Of a DNA stretch of 64,000 nucleotides, positions 53,911 through 63,346 are shown one piece after another. The DNA is taken from the NCBI RefSeq assembly GCF_026735135.1, contig NZ_JAPQER010000005.1, positions 124,001 to 188,000 on the forward strand, written 5' to 3'. The notes under the pieces were generated by a model. That model saw nothing but the letters and a program-made list of their open reading frames with translations. It did no database searches and was not told where the DNA came from. The position numbers were made by a program, and so were the translations under genes. Each line of letters begins with the position of its first letter. The stretch's first letter is position 1. The DNA comes from Clostridium aestuarii (GTDB lineage: Bacteria > Bacillota > Clostridia > Clostridiales > Clostridiaceae).

Positions 53911-54756
53911 ATGATGTTAAATGAAGATTCTAGAGTGGATTTACATATTCATACTACGGCATCTGATGGAAGTTATGAACCTGAAAGAATAATTAAGGAA
54001 GCAAAGAAAAAAGATATACAATTAATAGCTATAACTGATCATGATGAAGTAGCGAATGTGGAGCTAACAAAAAGTATTGCTAAAAAATATGATATAGCTT
54101 ATCTTCCAGGAATTGAAGTTTCAAGTACACTTGAAGGAGAATTATTTCATATATTAGCTTATGGTACTGATAACACAAATAAAGAACTTATTCAATTATT
54201 AGAACATAATAAATATTTACTTCAAAAGAAGGATGATGATTCAATAAGATACTTAATTGAAAAAGGATATAATATTGATTACTTAGAATATGAAAAATAT
54301 GAATATGATAAAAAAAGAGGTGGATGGAAAGCATTAAATTTTTTGATTGATGAAGGTTTATGCAAAGATGTAGGGGATTATTTTTCAACATTGTTTTGTG
54401 AAAAGAATGGAATTCAATTTCCTGAATTTAACCATACAAAAGAGGTTATAGATATAATAAAAAGAGCAAATGGTATTCCAGTTTTAGCCCATCCTTATTA
54501 TGAAGGGTATGATATACCAGTTCGACAGAAACTAGATAAATTCTTGAAATTAGGTATAGAAGGTATTGAATGTTTTCATCCCAACCATAGTGATGAAATA
54601 ACTGATAGATGTATCCAATGGTGTAGAGAAAATGGGGTTATTTCAACTGCGGGATCAGATTTCCATGGCGATTTTATAGAACAGAGAAAGATGGGTTTTC
54701 CAAAAACAACTATAAAGGATATTAATTTAGGAATTTTAATGAAGTATATATATTAG
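53911..54756 (+). CDS. PHP domain phosphoesterase
   Basis: A 281-residue PHP (polymerase and histidinol phosphatase) protein: VDLHIHTTASDGSYEPERII, AITDHDEVANVE, LPGIEVSS, VLAHPYYEG and TAGSDFHGD, all of them metal-binding motifs. The arrangement resembles YciV/RNase AM (3',5'-nucleoside bisphosphate phosphatase), but the 130-residue insert differs, so the substrate is open. GAGGTG precedes ATG 53911 and ATG 53914. Single gene with its own terminator. Confidence 0.88.
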   Translation: MMLNEDSRVDLHIHTTASDGSYEPERIIKEAKKKDIQLIAITDHDEVANVELTKSIAKKYDIAYLPGIEVSSTLEGELFHILAYGTDNTNKELIQLLEHNKYLLQKKDDDSIRYLIEKGYNIDYLEYEKYEYDKKRGGWKALNFLIDEGLCKDVGDYFSTLFCEKNGIQFPEFNHTKEVIDIIKRANGIPVLAHPYYEGYDIPVRQKLDKFLKLGIEGIECFHPNHSDEITDRCIQWCRENGVISTAGSDFHGDFIEQRKMGFPKTTIKDINLGILMKYIY

Positions 54757-54768
54757 AAACATAAAATA

Positions 54769-54812
54769 AAAAAAGACAATTCTTAATTATAATAATAGGA
54801 ATTGTCTTTTTA
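54769..54812 (+). terminator. Terminator after the PHP gene
   Basis: AAAAAGACAATTC and GAATTGTCTTTTT around a 16-base loop. Confidence 0.85.
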
Positions 54813-54943
54813 AGATTTATAATATAAGGGTATGAGTATACAACTTTAATATGTATATAATTAATTTTTAAATAACAAATATTATTTTTAAAATTTATTA
54901 TATAATGTAATATATTCATATTATTATACGAGGGGGAGATAAA

Positions 54944-55162
54944 ATGATGACATTATTTAGCCTAATTCTTGCAATAGCAATTATTATAGCTGTTTTTTCT
55001 ATAATTGGAGTAGTTGTACTTCCTATTGCAGGAATAGCGTTAATAATTGCATTTATTATGGCGATTTTAGGACTGGTTTTAGGAATCTTTAAGCTGGTAT
55101 TTTCACTTCCAACTTTGATTTTAATTATTATTTTAATTTTTGTTTATAAGAAGTCAAGATAA
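54944..55162 (+). CDS. Small hydrophobic membrane protein, 72 aa
   Basis: A 72-residue protein that is almost entirely hydrophobic, with two or three membrane segments (LILAIAIIIAVFSIIGVVVL and LVFSLPTLILIIILIFVYKK) separated by a glycine/proline turn. I cannot assign a function; it may be a small envelope stress or spore membrane protein. A strong GAGGGGGAG site precedes the ATG, and a perfect terminator follows. Confidence 0.7.
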   Translation: MMTLFSLILAIAIIIAVFSIIGVVVLPIAGIALIIAFIMAILGLVLGIFKLVFSLPTLILIIILIFVYKKSR

Positions 55163-55193
55163 TAATTTGTTTGTTAAGTTAATGTATAAATTT

Positions 55194-55231
55194 AGAGTAA
55201 TTATCAAAGAAAAAGTTGATAATTACTCTTT
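55194..55231 (+). terminator. Terminator after the 72-residue gene
   Basis: AGAGTAATTATCAA and TTGATAATTACTCT around eight bases, then TTTCTTT. Confidence 0.8.
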
Positions 55232-55304
55232 CTTTAATTCATAAAATATATAATTTTAAATAATAATATATTAAGAGATTAATACGTTATTAGGAGTTGA
55301 AATT

Positions 55305-55802
55305 ATGAAAGGTATTTTAATGGTTGATGGTGAACGAGATATAGGTGCATTTATAATAAGTATAATTATAAGTGTAGGAACTGGAATTTTAGCAAGTGTA
55401 TTTGCAGGCGTTCCAAGAATCATGTATCAAAGCTTTAATAAACCTTTTTTTGCGCCTCCAGGTTGGATTTTTCCTATAGTTTGGACTATATTATATTTAT
55501 TAATGGGACTTGCTGTTTATAGAATATACTTAGTTGGTAAAAGTGGACAAAATATAAAATGTGCTTTGATTTTTTATGGTATACAATTGATATTAAATTT
55601 TATTTGGCCAATAATTTTTTTTAGATTTGATTTAAAATCAGTAGCATTCTTTGAATTATTAGTATTAATGGGGTTTATAATAATTACTATGGTTGAATTT
55701 TTTAAAGCAGATAAAAAAGCAGGATATCTTTTAATACCTTATTTCATATGGACTGTTTTTGCATCAGTATTAAATTATTCAATTTGGATGTTAAATATGT
55801 AG
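55305..55802 (+). CDS. TspO/MBR family protein
   Basis: A 165-residue membrane protein with five helices and the family signature FNKPFFAPPGWIFPIVWTIL followed by YLLMGLAVYRIYLV, plus WPIIFFRFD and SVLNYSIWMLN. TspO proteins bind tetrapyrroles and cholesterol-like ligands and are linked to stress responses; the clostridial role is unknown. An AGGAGTTG site precedes the ATG. It ends in a clear terminator. Confidence 0.92.
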   Translation: MKGILMVDGERDIGAFIISIIISVGTGILASVFAGVPRIMYQSFNKPFFAPPGWIFPIVWTILYLLMGLAVYRIYLVGKSGQNIKCALIFYGIQLILNFIWPIIFFRFDLKSVAFFELLVLMGFIIITMVEFFKADKKAGYLLIPYFIWTVFASVLNYSIWMLNM

Positions 55803-55809
55803 AAGAGAG

Positions 55810-55842
55810 TAGATACCGAATTAAAATGGTATCTATTTTTTT
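55810..55842 (+). terminator. Terminator after the TspO gene
   Basis: TAGATACC and GGTATCTA around ten bases, followed by TTTTTTT. Confidence 0.8.
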
Positions 55843-55925
55843 ATATAGGAATATTACTCAATTTTTAGTGAAAAATATTATTAATAAATTTAAATGTGTT
55901 AAGTAAATAAAAGGAAGTGATTTTA

Positions 55926-57452
55926 ATGTATGATAAATTTAAAATGAATCATTATAGTAAAATTAGTAACAATGTAAAAAAGAGTGAATTTTCAAAATCA
56001 CTTCAAGAAAACATTAATTTATTTAAGCAAGAGATATTTAAAGATGATGAGACTGTTATATATAGATATTTTAGAAATAAAGAAAAAGATATGCAATTTT
56101 GTTTAATATTTGTGGACGGTATGGCTGATGGGAAAATAATTAATGATAATATATTAAAACCAATAATATATACTTCAATGAAAGAAAACTTAGAATATAA
56201 TGAAATATTAGATTATATTATGCAAAATGTTTTGATAACTGATGAAATAAAAAAGATATATGACATTACTACAGCAATAGATTTTATATTATATGGAGAT
56301 GCATTATTACTAATAGATGGGATAGATGAAATAATATGTATTGATGCAAAAGGATGGGAAACTAGGGCTATATCAGAGCCTCTATCAGAAACTGTAATAA
56401 GAGGACCAAGAGAAGGTTTTACTGAATGCATGAGTGTCAATGTTTCATTAATAAGAAGAAAGATAAATTCTAACAAATTGAAGTTTAAATTTAGAGAATT
56501 AGGAACTGTCACTAAAACGAAAATATGTATATGTTATATAGATGATTTAGTATCAAAACAAATACTTAATGAATTATATAAAAGATTAGATAAAATAAAA
56601 ATAGATGGAATTTTAGAGTCAGGTTATATAGAAGAGCTTATTAAAGATCATCCAGCTTCGACGTTTAAAACTATAGGAAATAGTGAAAGACCAGATGCAG
56701 TAGCTGGAATGTTATTAGAAGGAAAAATTGCATTAATATGTGATGGTACACCTTTTGTACTTACTATACCTTTTGTGTTTCAAGAATATTTTCAAAATAG
56801 TGAAGATTATTATAATAATTTTATATATGGTTCATTTAATAGGTTATTAAGAATATTAGGGTTTATGCTAACTACGAGTGTTCCAGCTATATATGTAGCT
56901 TTAACAACATTTCATCAGGAAATGATTCCTACCCAATTAATGTTAAGCATTGCAGCAGCTGTTGAGGGGGTACCATTTCCGCCTGCAATTGAAGCAGTGA
57001 TGATGCTGACTACATTTGAAATATTAAGAGAAGCTGGTACTAGGTTACCCAAAAATATAGGTCAGGCAGTTAGTATAGTTGGTGCATTAGTTTTAGGAGA
57101 AGCGGCGGCATCTGCTAACATAGTTAGTGCCCCTATGGTAATTGTGGTTGGAATTACAGGAATTAGTAGTTTTCTTATACCCAAAATGTTAGGACCTGTA
57201 GTAATAATAAGAATTATATGTTTAATTTTAGCTTCTATATTAGGACTATATGGTTATATATTTGCAGTAATTGGAATATCTTTTTATTTGTTTTCTTTGA
57301 AATCTTTTGGAGTGGACTATATGTTAAAAATAGGTTCTATAAATAAATTGGATTTAAAAGATACTGCTATAAGAGCACCGTGGTGGTTTACAGAAAATAA
57401 TCCTAAATTTGTTTTTAGCAAACTTGTTAATAAATATAAAGGAAGTAGATGA
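55926..57452 (+). CDS. Spore germination receptor A subunit (GerA/GerKA family)
   Basis: A 508-residue GerA family protein: a large N-terminal cytoplasmic domain with YGDALLLIDGIDE and RGPREGFTECMSVNVSLIRR, the DAVAGMLLEGKIALICDGTP segment, and a C-terminal membrane part of about five helices containing VEGVPFPPAIEAVMMLTTFE. It forms part of the nutrient receptor in the inner spore membrane. I use ATG 55926 behind AAGGAAGTGA; the GTG at 55917 is inside that site. The C subunit starts one base after its stop. Confidence 0.93.
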   Translation: MYDKFKMNHYSKISNNVKKSEFSKSLQENINLFKQEIFKDDETVIYRYFRNKEKDMQFCLIFVDGMADGKIINDNILKPIIYTSMKENLEYNEILDYIMQNVLITDEIKKIYDITTAIDFILYGDALLLIDGIDEIICIDAKGWETRAISEPLSETVIRGPREGFTECMSVNVSLIRRKINSNKLKFKFRELGTVTKTKICICYIDDLVSKQILNELYKRLDKIKIDGILESGYIEELIKDHPASTFKTIGNSERPDAVAGMLLEGKIALICDGTPFVLTIPFVFQEYFQNSEDYYNNFIYGSFNRLLRILGFMLTTSVPAIYVALTTFHQEMIPTQLMLSIAAAVEGVPFPPAIEAVMMLTTFEILREAGTRLPKNIGQAVSIVGALVLGEAAASANIVSAPMVIVVGITGISSFLIPKMLGPVVIIRIICLILASILGLYGYIFAVIGISFYLFSLKSFGVDYMLKIGSINKLDLKDTAIRAPWWFTENNPKFVFSKLVNKYKGSR

Positions 57453-57453
57453 A

Positions 57454-58617
57454 TTGAAAAAAATAAAAGAAATTTTATTGGTAACTGTGATTATATTAAA
57501 TGTATTTATTTTTTCAGGGTGCTGGGATTATACACAAATAGACAAATTAGAAATTGTTGCTGGGATAGCTATAGATAAAAATGAAAATACCAATGAATAT
57601 ATTTTGACAACAGAGGTTTTAGAGCCCATATTAGGAGCAAGGGAAAATCAATTATTATCAAAGGTTATTCAGATAGAAGGAAAATCTTTATTTGATAGTA
57701 TAAGAAATACTATATCTAAAACTAGTAAAAGGCTTTATTTTAGTCATACAAAAGTGGTTATAATAAGTAAAAAAATAGCACAAACTGAAATATTGCCAAT
57801 TATAGATATTATCAATAGAGATGCTGAATTAAGAGGAGATATGAAGATACTTATTTCTAAAGAGGATACAGCTGGAGAAATACTTAATAATCTCTATAAA
57901 AAAGAGACTAATATAATTTCATATGATATTGATAAGGCATTTACAGCTAGAAAATCTTTATCAAAATATCCTGAAATAGATGTATGGGGATTTGTAGAAG
58001 AATTGATGGCAGATGGTATGGCACCTATAGTGCCTGGTATTCAAAATGAAGTAAAAGATGGTATACCAGGTTTTAAAGTAGATGGTAGTTATGCATTTAA
58101 GAGAGATAAATCAGTTGGATGCTTAGATGGTCGTGAAACAAAAAGTGCTTTATGGTTAAGAGATGACATAAAAAGTGGAGCTATAGTAGTTCAAAGTGAC
58201 ATTGATGGAGAAACATATAAAAATACTTTGGAAATTTTCAACAACAAAACCCAAATTAAGCCTATTAAGAAAAATGGAAAAATTGCATTGGAGATTAATA
58301 TAGAGTTGGATTCAGGGATAGTTGAATTAGACAGTGAAAAGAATTTTATTGATAAAAAGAAAAGAGAAATTCTAAAAATGGATGCTGAAAAGCTTATAAA
58401 AAGAGATATTGAGAGAGTTATAGATAAAGCACAGATAGAGTTTGAAAGCGATATATTTGGGTTTTCTAGTATTATAAATAGAGAAATGCCTAAAGAATGG
58501 AAAAAAAATAAGAAAAATTGGGAAGAAGAATTTAAAAAATTAGATACAAATGTACAAGTAAAAGTTAATATAAGAAATAGTGCATTGATTTCAAAACCTA
58601 TAAAGATAGGAGAATAA
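57454..58617 (+). CDS. Spore germination receptor C subunit, Ger(x)C lipoprotein
   Basis: A 387-residue lipoprotein: signal peptide ILLVTVIILNVFIFSGCWDY with the lipobox FSGC, then IDKLEIVAGIAIDKNENTNE and LYFSHTKVVIISKKIAQTEI, as in GerC family proteins. It sits on the outer face of the inner spore membrane with the A subunit. TTG 57454 is chosen because AAAGGAAG lies just upstream and it leaves a normal signal peptide; an upstream in-frame ATG at 57409 would bury that peptide. Confidence 0.92.
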   Translation: MKKIKEILLVTVIILNVFIFSGCWDYTQIDKLEIVAGIAIDKNENTNEYILTTEVLEPILGARENQLLSKVIQIEGKSLFDSIRNTISKTSKRLYFSHTKVVIISKKIAQTEILPIIDIINRDAELRGDMKILISKEDTAGEILNNLYKKETNIISYDIDKAFTARKSLSKYPEIDVWGFVEELMADGMAPIVPGIQNEVKDGIPGFKVDGSYAFKRDKSVGCLDGRETKSALWLRDDIKSGAIVVQSDIDGETYKNTLEIFNNKTQIKPIKKNGKIALEINIELDSGIVELDSEKNFIDKKKREILKMDAEKLIKRDIERVIDKAQIEFESDIFGFSSIINREMPKEWKKNKKNWEEEFKKLDTNVQVKVNIRNSALISKPIKIGE

Positions 58618-58620
58618 GAG

Positions 58621-58830
58621 ATGACTATAATCATAATAGTTGCATATATAGTAATTACCTTATTAGAAGTAATTCCCCTATTTAAAAATCAACAAAAAAA
58701 AGAAATGATTTTATATATTAATATGATGGTAATAGCTTTGGTATTAAGTGTTCTATTAAGTAGAGGAATAAAAATTCCTAGTCCAGCTGTTTTTATTGAG
58801 AAATTAATTACATCGATTATAGGTGGGTGA
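58621..58830 (+). CDS. Small two-helix membrane protein of the germination operon, 69 aa
   Basis: A 69-residue protein with two membrane segments (IIIVAYIVITLLEVIPLF and MILYINMMVIALVLSVLL) separated by a charged turn KNQQKKE. It starts 3 bases after the C-subunit stop, with AGGAGAATAAG upstream. Small two-helix D subunits are known in several Bacillus germination operons and modulate receptor activity; position and topology fit that role here, but I cannot show homology. Confidence 0.7.
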   Translation: MTIIIIVAYIVITLLEVIPLFKNQQKKEMILYINMMVIALVLSVLLSRGIKIPSPAVFIEKLITSIIGG

Positions 58831-59140
58831 TTATAGAAAACTGTGAGATAGTAATTTATAAATAGTATAAAATTTTAAAAATAAAAACAAGGAATATAGA
58901 ATTAGTTTATGAAGTATAGTCTAAAAATTATATAACTAATCAATTTATTAGATATGTTGTTGTAAGAATGCTTAGAAATACAAAAAAAGTACTAAATTAT
59001 ATATAAAATGAAAAAAGTTGAAAGAACTTGTAAAATATGGTATAAATATATTGGGATAAAAATAGTGAAGGTATATACATAATATATAGTTTCAAACAAT
59101 ATGTTAATTATTGTAATAATATGTGCGAGGAGGCAATAAA
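58831..59140. other. Intergenic region without recognised genes
   Basis: About 310 AT-rich bases between the germination operon and the Spo0E-like gene. I see no open frame with a ribosome binding site and no clear terminator. Confidence 0.5.
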
Positions 59141-59338
59141 ATGGTTTTGTACAAAGGTGAAAAAAAAACAAATAGTATAGGTAAAAAAATAGAAAACATA
59201 AGATACAAGTTAAATAAATTAGTTGCTGAAAAAAATCAAAATATTATGGATTCAGAAGTGGTTAAGTTAAGTCAAAAATTAGATGAACTTTTAATATATT
59301 ATATTAGAATAAATGGGGATAATAAGAATATTGCATAG
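59141..59338 (+). CDS. Spo0E-like aspartyl-phosphate phosphatase, 65 aa
   Basis: A 65-residue protein: a short Lys-rich lead, then a helical hairpin with IENIRYKLNKLVAEK and VVKLSQKLDELLIYYIRI. S-Q-K-L-D corresponds to the S-Q-E-L-D signature of Spo0E phosphatases, which dephosphorylate Spo0A~P and delay sporulation. I use ATG 59141, preceded by GAGGAGG, not the GTG at 59123. The gene's last codons lie inside a terminator hairpin. Confidence 0.82.
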   Translation: MVLYKGEKKTNSIGKKIENIRYKLNKLVAEKNQNIMDSEVVKLSQKLDELLIYYIRINGDNKNIA

Positions 59339-59354
59339 CAATATTCTTATTATT
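59318..59354 (+). terminator. Terminator overlapping the end of the Spo0E-like gene
   Basis: A 17-bp stem, AATAAGAATATTGC against GCAATATTCTTATT plus three outer pairs, with a 3-base loop that includes part of the stop codon. The T-run is short. Confidence 0.7.
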
Positions 59355-59432
59355 ATGAATTGAAAATTAGTATTTGTACAAAATATATTTTAAATTATCA
59401 AAATATTCAGCATATTAATACTGGATTTGCTA

Positions 59433-59461
59433 TTGACATAAAGTAAAATATAAATTATTAT
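59433..59461 (+). promoter_or_regulatory. rbs operon promoter
   Basis: TTGACA (59433-59438), 17-base spacer, TATTAT (59456-59461). Confidence 0.8.
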
Positions 59462-59494
59462 TTAGTTAACCGATTAACTAAACCGATAAACTAA
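59462..59494 (+). promoter_or_regulatory. LacI/RbsR-type operator
   Basis: TTAGTTAACCGATTAACTAA (59462-59481) has perfect 8-bp arms around CCGA, and an additional half site, ACCGATAAACTAA, follows directly. The position right after the -10 suits repression by RbsR. Confidence 0.7.
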
Positions 59495-59523
59495 AGTGGA
59501 GTTGGTAAAGAGGAGGTACTAAA

Positions 59524-60459
59524 TTGAATACTATTTGTGTTTTAGGCAGTATTAACATGGATGTAGTTTTAAAAGTTAATAGAATGCCTAAAGTAGGAGA
59601 AACTATATTTGCTTCAAACTTAAAAAATATATCAGGTGGTAAAGGAGCAAATCAAGCTGTAACTTGTGCTAGACAAGGCGCAAACGTATACATGATATCT
59701 AAAGTTGGACTAGATGGGAATGGCGAAGCGTTAATTAATGAACTAGTTAAGGATAATATAAATGTTGATTATATATTCAAAGATGAGAATAAACCAACTG
59801 GTACAGCTATAATAACAGTTGATGATGAAGCAAATAATTGTATTATTGTAGCAGCAGGAGCAAATACGGCTATAAATAAAGCTGAGATTTTAAAAGCTTC
59901 TGAGGTAATTAAGAAAAGTGATATAATTTTATCTCAATTTGAAACACCAATTGAAGTAGCTATAGAAGCGTTTAAAATAGCTAAAGAAAATGATAAAGTA
60001 ACAATTTTAAATCCAGCTCCTGCAAAAGAAATCAGTGAAGAATTATTAAAATATACAGATATAATAATTCCAAATGAAACTGAAACATACGAGCTTACTA
60101 AAGTTGAAGTTAATAATCTAGAAGATGCTAAAAAAGCTGGAAATAAGTTTTTTGAAAAGGGAGTAAGATGTGTAATTATAACGCTTGGTTCCAAAGGAGC
60201 TGCATTAATTACAGAGAACAATGCTGAGGTTATACCTGCTTATAAAGTTAATGCAGTTGATACAACAGCTGCAGGTGACAGTTTTATAGGCGCATTTTCT
60301 AGTAAAATTGATTCAAAAAAATTGAATTTTGAGAATATGAAAGAAGCAATAAAATTTGGAAATAAAGTATCAGCTATTGCAGTTCAAAGAGAAGGAGCTC
60401 AACCATCAATTCCTTATTTAAAAGAAATTGAAGAAATTTATGGGGAGGAATACAAATGA
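59524..60459 (+). CDS. rbsK: Ribokinase
   Basis: A 311-residue PfkB family kinase: [38 protein letters not shown] and the C-terminal [17 protein letters not shown] with the catalytic Asp (GAGD-type A-A-G-D). It phosphorylates D-ribose at O5 with ATP. The start is TTG 59524 behind GAGGAGG. First gene of the rbsKDACB operon, overlapping rbsD by 4 bases. Confidence 0.95.
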   Translation: MNTICVLGSINMDVVLKVNRMPKVGETIFASNLKNISGGKGANQAVTCARQGANVYMISKVGLDGNGEALINELVKDNINVDYIFKDENKPTGTAIITVDDEANNCIIVAAGANTAINKAEILKASEVIKKSDIILSQFETPIEVAIEAFKIAKENDKVTILNPAPAKEISEELLKYTDIIIPNETETYELTKVEVNNLEDAKKAGNKFFEKGVRCVIITLGSKGAALITENNAEVIPAYKVNAVDTTAAGDSFIGAFSSKIDSKKLNFENMKEAIKFGNKVSAIAVQREGAQPSIPYLKEIEEIYGEEYK

Positions 60460-60851
60460 AGAAAACACCATTATTAAATAGTAGCATATCAGAGATAATA
60501 TCTAAACTTGGACATAATGATACTATAGCAATTGGAGACTGTGGACTTCCAATTCCAGATGGAACAAAGAGAATTGACTTAGCATTAGTAAAAGGTATTC
60601 CAAGTTTTAAGGATACTTTAAAAGCTATTCTTTTAGAACAAGAAGTACAAGAAGTAATTGTAGCAGAAGAAACTAAAAAAGTGAGTCCTAAAATTTATGA
60701 AGAAATAAAGGGCGAAATAGGAAATGTTCAAATTACGTTTATTACTCATGAAGAACTTAAAAAACAATTGGAAAAGTGTAAAGCAGTTATAAGAACTGGA
60801 GAACAAACGCCTTATGCAAATATAATATTAAAATCAGGAGTTGTATTTTAA
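60456..60851 (+). CDS. rbsD: D-ribose pyranase
   Basis: A 131-residue Rbs[21 protein letters not shown] with the catalytic His in [24 protein letters not shown], and the C-terminal [17 protein letters not shown]. It interconverts pyranose and furanose forms of ribose, feeding ribokinase. Its ATG overlaps the rbsK stop (ATGA), so translation is coupled. Confidence 0.96.
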   Translation: MKKTPLLNSSISEIISKLGHNDTIAIGDCGLPIPDGTKRIDLALVKGIPSFKDTLKAILLEQEVQEVIVAEETKKVSPKIYEEIKGEIGNVQITFITHEELKKQLEKCKAVIRTGEQTPYANIILKSGVVF

Positions 60852-60864
60852 AAGGAGGGGTAGA

Positions 60865-62370
60865 ATGAGAGAATGTAAGCCTATACTCCAAATGGAAGGT
60901 ATCGTAAAATCTTTTCCAGGGGTGAAGGCACTAGATGGTGTAAAGCTGTCAGCTTATGGTGGAGAAGTTCTAGCTTTACTTGGAGAAAATGGAGCGGGAA
61001 AATCAACATTAATGAAGATATTAAGTGGAGTATATAAAAAAAATTCAGGAAAAATTACAATAGATGGGGAAGAAGTAGAACTTAAAAGTATTAAAGAAGC
61101 AGAAGAGTTAGGAGTTGCTATTATTCATCAAGAATTAAGTGTGCTTCCTAATTTAACAGTAGCAGAAAATATTTTTTTAGGTAATGAAAAAGTCAATAAA
61201 TATACTAGAAAAATAAATAAAAAATTGCTTAAAGATAGGAGTCAAAGATTTTTAGAACAAATAGGTTGTAAGGTAAATCCAGAAATTTTAGTTAAAGATA
61301 TAAGTGTTGGAGACCAACAAATGATTGAAATTGCAAAGGCGTTAACTAAAAATTCTAAAATAATAATAATGGATGAACCTACTACAGCACTTACAGAAGT
61401 AGAAACTAAAAAATTATTTGAGGTTATTAAAAAGCTTAAAAAAAAGGGGATTGCCATTATTTATATATCTCATAGAATGGAAGAGATTTTTACAATATGT
61501 GATAAAGTTACGGTTTTGAGAGATGGAAAATATGTTGGAGAGGCTATAACTAAAGATGCTACAGAGGATGATCTAATAGCTATGATGGTAGGAAGAAAAC
61601 TAAAAGAACAATTCCCGTATAAAAAAGCTAAGAGTAAAAATACTTTGTTAAAGGTAGAGAATCTTAAATACAAAAATAAAGTTAATGGTGTTAGCTTTGA
61701 AGTTAAAAGTGGAGAAATACTAGGTGTAGCAGGTCTTATGGGTTCAGGAAGAACAGAAACTGCAAAAGTTATATTTGGAGAATATAAAAAAGACAATGGT
61801 GAAATATTGATTGAAGGTAAAAAAGTAAAAATAAATTCACCAAAAGATGCTATACAAAATGGAATATGTTATCTTTCTGAGGATAGAAAGACAGAAGGCT
61901 TAATTCTTGGAATGTCTGTAGGACATAACATGACTATTTCAAATTTGAAAAATTACGAAAATGCTTTAAAAAAAATAGATAAAAATAAAGAGCAAAATGA
62001 TATTGAGAAATATATAAATAAGCTTTCAGTAAAAACACCGAGTTCAAAACAGCTTATGAAGAATTTAAGTGGAGGAAATCAACAGAAAGCTATACTTGCT
62101 AAGTGGATAATGTTATCCCCAAAAGTACTTATAATTGATGAACCTACTAGAGGAATAGATGTAGGTGCTAAAAAAGAAATTTATGATATATTAAACCAAT
62201 TGAAAGAAAGTGGAAAAGCTATTATTATGATATCTTCAGATATGGCAGAAGTGCTTGGAATTAGTGATAGGATAATGGTTATGCATGAGGGTAAAGTTAC
62301 AGGTATGATAAAGCATGAAGAAGCAAATCAAGAGCTTATAATGAAGTGCGCTGTTGCAACTAATGAATAA
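60865..62370 (+). CDS. rbsA: Ribose ABC transporter, ATP-binding protein
   Basis: A 501-residue double ABC ATPase. First domain: [18 protein letters not shown] (Walker A), [16 protein letters not shown] (signature), [10 protein letters not shown] (Walker B). Second domain: [16 protein letters not shown] (degenerate Walker A, as usual for RbsA), [15 protein letters not shown] and [15 protein letters not shown]. It drives ribose import. ATG 60865 is chosen for the AAGGAGGGG site. It follows rbsD by 13 bases. Confidence 0.96.
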   Translation: MRECKPILQMEGIVKSFPGVKALDGVKLSAYGGEVLALLGENGAGKSTLMKILSGVYKKNSGKITIDGEEVELKSIKEAEELGVAIIHQELSVLPNLTVAENIFLGNEKVNKYTRKINKKLLKDRSQRFLEQIGCKVNPEILVKDISVGDQQMIEIAKALTKNSKIIIMDEPTTALTEVETKKLFEVIKKLKKKGIAIIYISHRMEEIFTICDKVTVLRDGKYVGEAITKDATEDDLIAMMVGRKLKEQFPYKKAKSKNTLLKVENLKYKNKVNGVSFEVKSGEILGVAGLMGSGRTETAKVIFGEYKKDNGEILIEGKKVKINSPKDAIQNGICYLSEDRKTEGLILGMSVGHNMTISNLKNYENALKKIDKNKEQNDIEKYINKLSVKTPSSKQLMKNLSGGNQQKAILAKWIMLSPKVLIIDEPTRGIDVGAKKEIYDILNQLKESGKAIIMISSDMAEVLGISDRIMVMHEGKVTGMIKHEEANQELIMKCAVATNE

Positions 62371-62395
62371 TATAAAGACTTAAAGGAGAATTAAT

Positions 62396-63325
62396 ATGGA
62401 AAATAAATTTAAAAAAGCATTAATAAAATATAAATCATTGTTTGCTTTTCTGCTATTGTGCATTATTATGTCAATTAGTTCACCCAGATTTTCAGGTATA
62501 TCAAATATTAAAAATGTACTTACACAAGTTTCAGTAAATGCAACTATTGCAGTTGGAATGACTTTTGTAATTTTAACAGGAGGAATAGATTTGTCCGTAG
62601 GTTCAACGTTAGCAATAAGTGGTGCTGTTGCTGCTACAATAGTTAAAACCAATGGAAATGTATTCTTAGCTGTTGCAGCTGCTATTGTAATAGGTGCAGG
62701 TGTTGGTCTTATTAATGGAATATTTGTTTCAAAAGGTAAAGTTCAAGCTTTCATAGTTACATTAGCTACTATGACCGTATTTAGAGGAGTAACTCAAGTA
62801 TATACAAACGGTACTCCAGTATCAGGGTTAGGAAAGAAATTTGGAGTTATAGGAAATAATAATTTAGCCGGAATTCCTATACCTGTTATTATTACTTTAA
62901 TAGTGTTCTTAATTGCTTTTTATTTTCTAAGTCAAACAAAATTTGGAAGATACTTATATGCTTTGGGTGGTAATGAAGATTCAGCAAGACTTTCAGGAAT
63001 TAATACTGATAAAATAAAAACAATGGTATATGTTATATCAGGTATAACAGCGGCTATAAGCGGAATAATAGTTACAAGTAGAATAGGATCAGCTTCAGCA
63101 ACAGCTGGAGGGGGATATGAGCTTGATGCAATTGCAGCGGTTGTACTAGGAGGAACGAGTTTAGCAGGTGGTGAAGGGAGTATTGCTGGAACGATAATAG
63201 GTGCGCTTATTATTGGGGTATTAAACAATGGTTTAAATCTCATGAATGTATCACCATATTATCAGTTAATAGTTAAAGGAGTAGTAATACTATTAGCTGT
63301 TATGGTAGATAAGAAAAATAAATAA
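62396..63325 (+). CDS. rbsC: Ribose ABC transporter permease
   Basis: A 309-residue permease with about ten helices: AVGMTFVILTGGIDLSVGST, FVSKGKVQAFIVTLATMTVF, ALGGNEDSARLSGINTDKIK (the ATPase-contact loop) and VVLGGTSLAGGEGSIAGTII are standard for RbsC. An AAAGGAG site precedes the ATG. Homodimer in the membrane with RbsA and RbsB. Confidence 0.96.
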   Translation: MENKFKKALIKYKSLFAFLLLCIIMSISSPRFSGISNIKNVLTQVSVNATIAVGMTFVILTGGIDLSVGSTLAISGAVAATIVKTNGNVFLAVAAAIVIGAGVGLINGIFVSKGKVQAFIVTLATMTVFRGVTQVYTNGTPVSGLGKKFGVIGNNNLAGIPIPVIITLIVFLIAFYFLSQTKFGRYLYALGGNEDSARLSGINTDKIKTMVYVISGITAAISGIIVTSRIGSASATAGGGYELDAIAAVVLGGTSLAGGEGSIAGTIIGALIIGVLNNGLNLMNVSPYYQLIVKGVVILLAVMVDKKNK

Positions 63326-63346
63326 AAAACTTAAGGAGGAAGAATT

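Noticed and set aside
22432-59354. Repeated hairpins as parts of a CRISPR array
   Set aside because: Copies are single, palindromic and scattered at gene ends, with no direct repeats, spacers or cas genes.
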